NCBI GenBank assembly: GCA_018648945.1
Contig: JABGQJ010000472.1
Coordinates: forward strand, 1-6,142
Direction of reading: 5' to 3'
Length of the DNA stretch: 6,142 bases
From: Victivallales bacterium
GTDB taxonomy: Bacteria; Verrucomicrobiota; Lentisphaeria; Oligosphaerales; Lenti-02
Shown here: positions 1 to 4,705 of the stretch, in pieces
Layout of the letters: each line of letters starts with the position of its first letter
Position numbering within the stretch: position 1 is the first letter of the stretch
Notes under the pieces: model-generated
Seen by the model: the letters and a program-made list of their open reading frames with translations, nothing else
Databases searched by the model: none
Told to the model about the DNA's origin: nothing
Made by a program: the position numbers and the translations under genes

Positions 1-85
1 ACGTCTCCCCGGCGGGGCTTCGGGGCTGGCCTCGGCCTCCCCACCGCTCCTCGCCTTGAGTGAGGCGGCGACGGGCGCTACCGTA

Positions 86-103
86 GGAGTGGCAAACCAC
101 TTC
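86..103 (+). other. Small hairpin just upstream of the sulfatase ribosome binding site
   Basis: GGAGTGG (86-92) can pair with CCACTTC (97-103) around the four-base loop CAAA, giving seven pairs of which one is G-U. It ends five bases before the AGGGAG element. It could shape the 5' leader of the sulfatase mRNA or be chance in GC-rich DNA. The rest of 1-119 shows no promoter that I can support and no complete gene. Confidence 0.3.
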
Positions 104-107
104 CTCT

Positions 108-113
108 AGGGAG
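108..113 (+). promoter_or_regulatory. Ribosome binding site of the sulfatase gene
   Basis: AGGGAG lies six bases before the ATG at 120, a good Shine-Dalgarno match and spacing. It supports this start, which also leaves a complete twin-arginine signal at the protein N-terminus. Confidence 0.75.
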
Positions 114-119
114 CCAGTC

Positions 120-1940
120 ATGAAGCGTCGAGAATTCCTTCGTCTCTCCGTGTTGTCCGCGAGTGCTTCCCTGCTGGCACGGAGTGCGCCAGCGGGTAAA
201 CGGCCCAACATCCTCTTCCTGACGGTCGATGACATGAGTTGCGACTCGGTCGGGGCCTTCGGCTGCAAGGTACCTGGGACCACGCCCCATCTGGACGGGT
301 TGGCGCGGGAAGGCATCCGCTTTGCCCACGCCCACGCACAGGTAGCCAACTGCGTGCCCTCGCGCAATGTGATGCAGACTGGGCGCTACCCCCACAACAG
401 TCGGGTCGAGGGCTTCTATCAGGTCAAGCCCGACTACCCGATCCTCCCCGAGATCCTCCAGCAGAACGGCTACTTCGCGGCCATCAAGGGCAAGCTCAGC
501 CACTCCACCCCTTTCCACCCCTTCCCCTGGGATCTGGTGCTGCAGGCGGACCGCAAGAGGGACCGGAACTCCGAGGAGTTCCACAAGCTGACTGCCCAGG
601 GCATTGCCGCGAGCAAGCAGGCGGGCAAGCCCTTCTACCTGCTCATCAACATCACCGATCCGCACAAGCCATTCTACGGACTCAGTGGCAAGGGCAAGGA
701 GATCGACGATCCGAACGTGCCCACTCGGACCTACACCCCCGAGCAGATCGTGGTCCCCGGTTTCCTGCCGGACTTCCCCGAGGTCCGGAAGGAACTGGCC
801 CATTACTACTCCTCGGTCCGCCGCGCCGACGATTGTGCAGGGCAGGTCCTGCGCGCTCTGCAGGAATCCGGCGAGGCGGAGAACACCGTCGTCATGTTCC
901 TCTCCGACCACGGCATGCCCTTCCCCTTCGCCAAGACCAGCCTCTACCATCACAGCACCCACACCCCCTGGATGGTCCGCTGGCCGGGCGTGACCAAGGC
1001 CAACGCGGTGGACTCCACCCACATGATCTCTGCCGTGGACTTCACGCCCACCATCCTCGATATCGTCGGGATCGACGTCCCCGCCGGTGTCGATGGCCGT
1101 TCCTTCAGGCCTCTGCTGGAGGGCAAGACGCAGGCGGGTCGGGACATGGTCTTCAAGGAATACAACGAGAACGCGGGCCACGGGCGCAACCCCATGCGCA
1201 GCGTGGTGACCCGGAAGCACGGCTATCTCTTCAATCCCTGGGCCAACGGCACGCGCAAGTTCAAGACCGCCACCACCGGCACGGCCACCTATCGCCGCAT
1301 GCGCAAGGAGGCCGAGACTGATCCCAAAATGGCCGCGCGGGTGAAGCTCTTCGACTACCGCGTGCGCGAGGAGTTCTTCGACTACGAGCAGGACCCGGAT
1401 GCCCTCCACAACCTGATCGACAGCCCCGCGCACCAGGCCGAGATCAACCGCCTCCGCAAGGCGCTGGAGGACTGGATGGTCCGTACCGGCGACCACGCGC
1501 TGGAAGCGTTCCGCAATCGAGACGACGACGAAGCCGTCGAGGCCTACTCGAAGAAGGTCCAGGACGAAGCCGATGCCCGCCGCAAAGACCCTGAAATGCG
1601 GCGCGGGGGCAAAGCGCGCAACCCGGCGAAGGGTGCCAAGCTCATCCAGATCCGCGCCCCCAAGTCCCTGCCCCGAGGCGACACGGTGACCATCGTCGTC
1701 CCTCACGACCTCCCGGTCAAGCTCGGAACCCAGCTCGCCCATGTTACGCTGAAGGATAGCAGTGGCAAGAAGCGTCTGGCCCGGCAAGTTCTCAAGATCA
1801 GCGGCAAAGGCGAACTGGAAGTGACCTTCAAGCTCCCCGCCGACTACCAGGGCAAAGCCGTCGTCTTCGCCGCCTTCGTCGGCAAGGACTACCCAAGCAA
1901 TCTGCAACACATATTCAGCAAGCCCATACCGCTGCGGTAG
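120..1940 (+). CDS. Tat-exported type I sulfatase, heparan N-sulfatase-like, with an added C-terminal domain
   Basis: This 606-residue protein is a formylglycine-dependent sulfatase (alkaline phosphatase fold) that would hydrolyse sulfate esters or sulfamates on glycans outside the cytoplasm. The N-terminus KRREFLR (residues 2-8), followed by a hydrophobic stretch and SAPA near residue 25, is a twin-arginine signal. The fold starts at PNILFLTVDD (29-38), with metal ligands D37 and D38. The active-site motif CVPSR (78-82) makes C78 the residue to be oxidised to formylglycine, followed by the usual TGRYPHNS. SDHG (262-265) supplies D263 and H264, and K272 lies in the AKTSLY segment. SDHGMPFP and the following KTSLY recall N-sulfoglucosamine sulfohydrolases, but the substrate is inference. 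The sulfatase part ends near 460. A charged linker (about 465-505) leads to a beta-rich tail of about 100 residues. No maturation enzyme is encoded in this window. Confidence 0.93.
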   Translation: MKRREFLRLSVLSASASLLARSAPAGKRPNILFLTVDDMSCDSVGAFGCKVPGTTPHLDGLAREGIRFAHAHAQVANCVPSRNVMQTGRYPHNSRVEGFYQVKPDYPILPEILQQNGYFAAIKGKLSHSTPFHPFPWDLVLQADRKRDRNSEEFHKLTAQGIAASKQAGKPFYLLINITDPHKPFYGLSGKGKEIDDPNVPTRTYTPEQIVVPGFLPDFPEVRKELAHYYSSVRRADDCAGQVLRALQESGEAENTVVMFLSDHGMPFPFAKTSLYHHSTHTPWMVRWPGVTKANAVDSTHMISAVDFTPTILDIVGIDVPAGVDGRSFRPLLEGKTQAGRDMVFKEYNENAGHGRNPMRSVVTRKHGYLFNPWANGTRKFKTATTGTATYRRMRKEAETDPKMAARVKLFDYRVREEFFDYEQDPDALHNLIDSPAHQAEINRLRKALEDWMVRTGDHALEAFRNRDDDEAVEAYSKKVQDEADARRKDPEMRRGGKARNPAKGAKLIQIRAPKSLPRGDTVTIVVPHDLPVKLGTQLAHVTLKDSSGKKRLARQVLKISGKGELEVTFKLPADYQGKAVVFAAFVGKDYPSNLQHIFSKPIPLR

Positions 1941-1948
1941 GGGGGAAA

Positions 1949-1996
1949 GGAATACTGGAATGATGGAATGATGGAAGACTGGAATGATGGAATACG
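1949..1996 (+). repeat. 8-bp tandem repeat, consensus GGAATGAT, six copies
   Basis: Six consecutive 8-base units start with GGAA at 1949, 1957, 1965, 1973, 1981 and 1989. Three units are exactly GGAATGAT; the others change the second half (ATACT, AGACT, ATACG after GGA). The array begins nine bases after the sulfatase stop codon. Period 8 is not a multiple of three, so it is not a coding repeat. The same unit returns in inverted orientation at 2071-2102. Confidence 0.9.
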
Positions 1997-2012
1997 GGGA
2001 GAGGACCTCCCC
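1996..2012 (+). other. Compact GC-rich hairpin inside the spacer
   Basis: GGGGAG (1996-2001) pairs perfectly with CTCCCC (2007-2012) around the five-base loop AGGAC. It follows directly on the last 8-bp repeat unit. No T-run follows (the next bases are AGAACCCG), which argues against a classical rho-independent terminator. Confidence 0.55.
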
Positions 2013-2023
2013 AGAACCCGTCC

Positions 2024-2059
2024 GATTCGACTGATCTGACCGATTCGGCCGATCTCCCT
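2024..2059 (+). repeat. 9-bp imperfect tandem repeat, consensus GATYYGRCY, four copies
   Basis: Four adjacent 9-base units start with GAT at 2024, 2033, 2042 and 2051. The first three fit GATYYGRCY; the fourth (GATCTCCCT) is degenerate and merges into a C-rich tract. This unit is unrelated in sequence and period to the flanking 8-bp repeats and sits within the loop between their inverted arms. Confidence 0.7.
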
Positions 2060-2070
2060 TCCCCCCGCCC

Positions 2071-2102
2071 CCCATTCCCCCATTCCATCATTCCACCATT
2101 CC
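2071..2102 (-). repeat. Inverted 8-bp repeat array, four copies
   Basis: On the + strand four 8-base units end in CATTCC (2071-2078, 2079-2086, 2087-2094, 2095-2102), two of them CCCATTCC. On the complementary strand they read GGAATGGG or GGAATGRT, the same unit as the array at 1949-1996. A C-rich tract (2061-2073, broken by one G) precedes it. Confidence 0.88.
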
Positions 2103-2110
2103 ATCCTGAG

Positions 2111-2117
2111 AGGGAGG
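2111..2117 (+). promoter_or_regulatory. Ribosome binding site of the metalloprotease gene
   Basis: AGGGAGG lies seven bases before the ATG at 2125, a strong Shine-Dalgarno element. It begins seven bases after the right arm of the inverted repeat, so folding of that repeat could affect access to it. Confidence 0.8.
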
Positions 2118-2124
2118 AAAACTC

Positions 2125-3057
2125 ATGGCAAAGCTCTACTTCCCAGCGACACTCATACTGGCATCGCTACTGGTCGGGGGCGTGCCGAAAAAGCCCAAGA
2201 CCTACCCGGAGATGAATCGACGGGCCGGAAAGATCCTGCGCGAGAAACTCCCCGCACCCTACGAAGCGCTAAAGACCCTCCACCAGCCCTTGGGAATCCC
2301 GCTGCCCAGCGATTGGCTGGCCGAACACAAGGAGCGTGGACAGCTCTTTGCCGACTACCGGTCCGGTCGGGTCATCCGCCCCACCAAGCGACGCAAGTTC
2401 ATCAACATCCTCCCCCTGGGCACCTTCTCCCCCAAGCAGGGGGAAATCCTCAAGCTCACGGCCGACTACATGCACCGCTTCTTCGGGCTGGATGTGAACC
2501 GGCTCCCCCGGCGCGGCCTGCGGAATGTGCCCCCCCATGCCCAGCGCATACACTACGGGAACCGGCAGTTGCTCACCAGCTGGGTTCGGGACCGAGTGCT
2601 CATTCCCGCGCGCCGCGGCGACGTCCTGGCCTGCGTGGGCTTCACCGCCACCGACCTCTGGCCCGGGAGAGGCTGGAACTTCGTCTATGGCGAAGCCAGC
2701 CTCAGCGACCGCGTCGGCGTCTGGTCGATTGCCCGCAACGGCAACCCCGAAGCATCCCCGGAGGAATACGCCCTCTGCCTCCGTCGCACCCTCAAGACCG
2801 GGGTCCACGAGACCGGACACATCCTCACCATCCGCCACTGCATCGCCTACCGCTGCGTGATGAACGGCTCCAATCACCGCGACGAATCCGACAACGCGCC
2901 CCTTTTCCTCTGCCCCAACTGCCTCGCCAAGCTCTGCTGGAACACGAGCCAAGATCCCATCAAACGCTACCAGGCCCTGCTGGAGTTCTTCAAAGAGCAC
3001 AAGCTCGAACCGGAACGGCGACGCTGCGAAGCGCTGCTCGCGAAGCTCGGCAAGTGA
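2125..3057 (+). CDS. Archaemetzincin-like zinc metalloprotease (AMZ2 type)
   Basis: This 310-residue protein is a probable zinc aminopeptidase or protease of the archaemetzincin family (M54). The zinc site is HETGHILTIRHC (228-239), with ligands H228, H232 and H238 and catalytic base E229. The family's extra cysteines follow: C239, C244 with CVM (244-246), then CPNC (263-266), which in known members bind a second zinc. Segments upstream match my memory of animal AMZ2 along its length: SDWL (62-65), the INILPLG strand (93-99), VGFTATDLWP (171-180), WNFVYGEASLSDRVGV (184-199), and GSNHRDE-x5-PL after the zinc site. Position 8 of the motif, normally glycine, is T235. The N-terminus (about 4-20) is hydrophobic, with one lysine before it, so export or membrane anchoring is likely. 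The physiological substrate is unknown for this family in bacteria. It lies 88 bases before the GH20 gene. Confidence 0.88.
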   Translation: MAKLYFPATLILASLLVGGVPKKPKTYPEMNRRAGKILREKLPAPYEALKTLHQPLGIPLPSDWLAEHKERGQLFADYRSGRVIRPTKRRKFINILPLGTFSPKQGEILKLTADYMHRFFGLDVNRLPRRGLRNVPPHAQRIHYGNRQLLTSWVRDRVLIPARRGDVLACVGFTATDLWPGRGWNFVYGEASLSDRVGVWSIARNGNPEASPEEYALCLRRTLKTGVHETGHILTIRHCIAYRCVMNGSNHRDESDNAPLFLCPNCLAKLCWNTSQDPIKRYQALLEFFKEHKLEPERRRCEALLAKLGK

Positions 3058-3094
3058 GAACGGGGCCCGATGGCAAGGGGCAACCCTCGGCACA

Positions 3095-3122
3095 TGGGCT
3101 ACCTTTACGGGGTCACCGCCCA
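3095..3122 (+). other. Possible hairpin in the spacer before the GH20 gene
   Basis: TGGGC (3095-3099) can pair with GCCCA (3118-3122), with an inner ACC (3101-3103) against GGT (3111-3113). It lies in the 88-base spacer 3058-3145, which otherwise holds only the next ribosome binding site. There is no T-run, so termination is unlikely; the two genes may share a transcript. Confidence 0.25.
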
Positions 3123-3130
3123 AGCAGCCA

Positions 3131-3136
3131 GAGGAA
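3131..3136 (+). promoter_or_regulatory. Ribosome binding site of the GH20 gene
   Basis: GAGGAA lies nine bases before the ATG at 3146. Reading upstream in the same frame as far as the end of the previous gene I find no ATG, GTG or TTG, so this start is fixed and the protein lacks a signal peptide. Confidence 0.65.
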
Positions 3137-3145
3137 TGCCCGATC

Positions 3146-4705
3146 ATGTCCGAACCGCTCTGCATCTTCCACGTCGATCTGAACTTCGTCTGCCTCAAGC
3201 CCGACTACATCCGCCGCTGGTTGCGGGATCTGGCGGGCATGGGCTACAACGCGATCCTCTGGGAGCTGGAAGACAAGATCCAGTGGGACACCTGTCCGGA
3301 GGCAGTCTGGCCCGAAGCCCTGAGCAAGGACGAGTTCCGCCTGATCCTCGCGGAGGCCAAGGCCTTGGGGCTGGAGTCGATCCCATTGCTCCAGACGGTC
3401 GGCCACGGCGAATACGTCCTGATGCAGGATGCCTACCGGCACATGCGCGAGCTGCCCGAGCACCACGACTGCTACTGCACGGAGAATCCGGCAGTGCGGA
3501 AGTTCCTGAAAGGGCTGATCACCGAGTATCTCGACCTCTTCGGCGAGATCCGCCATTTCCATCTGGGCGGCGACGAGGCGTATGTCTTCGCGCAGTGTCC
3601 CGTCTGTTCGGCAAAGGCGACGGCGGTCGGCCGGAATGCCGTCTACGCCGACCACATCATGGACATCTCCGGACCCATCCGCCAACGCGGCGCGCGGGCC
3701 GGCATATGGTGCGACATGGTGATGAATCATCCCGAACAGATGGCGGCGATCCCACGCGAGTTGGAGATCTGGGACTGGAACTACTGGGACCTGGACGGCC
3801 CCATGGAAGCGGTCCGGGTCTGGGGCAAGGGCCGCATGTGCCGGGACGAGCTGACCGACGAGCTGCGTCAGCAATACCCGGAAATCCTCGGCGATGATGG
3901 CATGCTACGCGGTTTCTACACCTCCGACGCCCTGCTGCGCATGGGCTACGATGTGTTCCTGAGCAGCGCCGTCCGCTCGTCGGGCGACAGTGTCTTTTGT
4001 GCGCGCACGCTGCTCCATGCCCAGAACATCGCCGGAGCCGCCCGCAAGACGGCGAACGCAGGGCTGCTCGGTACTTGCGTCACGGATTGGGCCGTCCGCC
4101 TCAACAGTTGGGAGACCCACCGGACCATCCTCCCGGTCGCTCCCCGCATCCTCAGCGATCCCACGGCGGACCTGGAGACGGTCCGTTGTGCCATCGCCGC
4201 CGAGGCCTTCGGCACCGATCCAGCCAAGTTCATCACGGCAACGGATGTGATCTCAAGTACCGTCATCCCTTTCGCCCAAGCGCACACGACGGCGATCCAG
4301 TGGGACAAGCTCAAGGATTCGCTGCCCGCGCCCGAGGGTTACATCCGCGACCTCTTGGCAGCCTGGGAGAAGAGCGGGCGATTGGCCACGGAGCGGGCGA
4401 CCATCGATGCACGCATCGAGCAACTCCGGGATGCCGGGGCCCAGCTCGATGCCTTCGTTGCCGAGGCCACGGCGGGGCTGGAGCTGCTGGAATACTGGAC
4501 CCGCGCCGCCCGCTGCCAGCTCTGGCATGCCCGCATGGGCCGCGAGATCCTCGCCGGCAACCGGACGCCCGACAATGTGGCTGCCCTGCGCGCCTTGAAG
4601 GACGAATACGAACACCTGCTGAACGTCGAACAGACGCCCCAGAGCGCCGCCAAGAACGCCGGGCTGGTCTTCGACTGCCTGATCGAATACATGGAGCAAC
4701 CATGA
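3146..4705 (+). CDS. GH20 beta-N-acetylhexosaminidase-like glycosidase, GcnA-like, cytoplasmic
   Basis: This 519-residue protein has a GH20 TIM barrel and would remove terminal beta-linked GlcNAc or GalNAc by substrate-assisted catalysis. An early strand region reads LAGMGYNAILWELEDKI (29-45), typical of the GcnA-like branch. The signature HLGGDE (139-144) gives the catalytic pair D143 (acetamido-orienting) and E144 (acid/base). WDWNYWD (209-215) is an aromatic segment of the kind that lines the sugar pocket. From about 395 to the end the protein is helical, with a heptad-like stretch around 415-460, as in GcnA-type enzymes that carry a helical domain after the barrel. No N-terminal accessory domain and no signal peptide are present, so it probably acts on imported oligosaccharides. 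Cysteines at 109, 111, 151 and 154 could form a metal site. Its stop codon overlaps the start of the lyase gene. The exact sugar is not readable from sequence. Confidence 0.88.
   Translation: MSEPLCIFHVDLNFVCLKPDYIRRWLRDLAGMGYNAILWELEDKIQWDTCPEAVWPEALSKDEFRLILAEAKALGLESIPLLQTVGHGEYVLMQDAYRHMRELPEHHDCYCTENPAVRKFLKGLITEYLDLFGEIRHFHLGGDEAYVFAQCPVCSAKATAVGRNAVYADHIMDISGPIRQRGARAGIWCDMVMNHPEQMAAIPRELEIWDWNYWDLDGPMEAVRVWGKGRMCRDELTDELRQQYPEILGDDGMLRGFYTSDALLRMGYDVFLSSAVRSSGDSVFCARTLLHAQNIAGAARKTANAGLLGTCVTDWAVRLNSWETHRTILPVAPRILSDPTADLETVRCAIAAEAFGTDPAKFITATDVISSTVIPFAQAHTTAIQWDKLKDSLPAPEGYIRDLLAAWEKSGRLATERATIDARIEQLRDAGAQLDAFVAEATAGLELLEYWTRAARCQLWHARMGREILAGNRTPDNVAALRALKDEYEHLLNVEQTPQSAAKNAGLVFDCLIEYMEQP
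4693..4705 (+). promoter_or_regulatory. Ribosome binding site and ATGA stop-start overlap between GH20 and lyase genes
   Basis: GGAG (4693-4696) within the last codons of the GH20 gene is five bases before ATG at 4702. ATGA (4702-4705) holds both the lyase start and the GH20 stop TGA. This arrangement predicts translational coupling and a shared mRNA. Confidence 0.8.

Larger units (their letters stand above)
1956..2103 (+). other. Long imperfect inverted repeat, potential stem-loop between sulfatase and metalloprotease genes
   Basis: Bases 1956-1976 are complementary to 2083-2103 at 20 of 21 positions, the only mismatch being A1963 against C2096. The loop is 106 bases and holds an inner hairpin (1996-2012) and a 9-bp repeat array (2024-2059). 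The arms are built of 8-bp repeats, so pairing in other registers is also possible. The right arm ends seven bases before the ribosome binding site at 2111. It could protect the 3' end of the sulfatase transcript, attenuate read-through or tune translation of the next gene; it could equally be a mobile intergenic repeat with no role. There is no following T-run, so it is not a standard intrinsic terminator. Confidence 0.75.

Noticed and set aside
1..63. Possible C-terminus of an upstream gene (frame 1 is open to TGA at 61-63; frame 2 is open to TAG at 107-109)
   Set aside because: All three plus frames stay open for over 50 bases because the DNA is GC-rich, and neither short peptide shows a recognisable ending, so no partial gene can be supported.
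1996..2012. Intrinsic terminator after the sulfatase gene
   Set aside because: The hairpin is sound but no T-run follows it, so only a structural element is called.
78..2075. 665-codon open frame on the minus strand across the sulfatase gene
   Set aside because: It is a mirror of the GC-rich sulfatase codons, begins in the repeat spacer, has low-complexity composition and no domain that I recognise. The plus-strand sulfatase has full catalytic motifs.
1949..2103. CRISPR array or insertion-sequence ends
   Set aside because: Units of 8 and 9 bases without unique spacers are not CRISPR repeats. There is no transposase in the window and no evident target-site duplication around the inverted arms.
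3070..3897. 275-codon plus-strand frame overlapping the GH20 start
   Set aside because: Its translation is rich in Arg, Gly and Pro with no motif, and it overlaps the GH20 gene in another frame.
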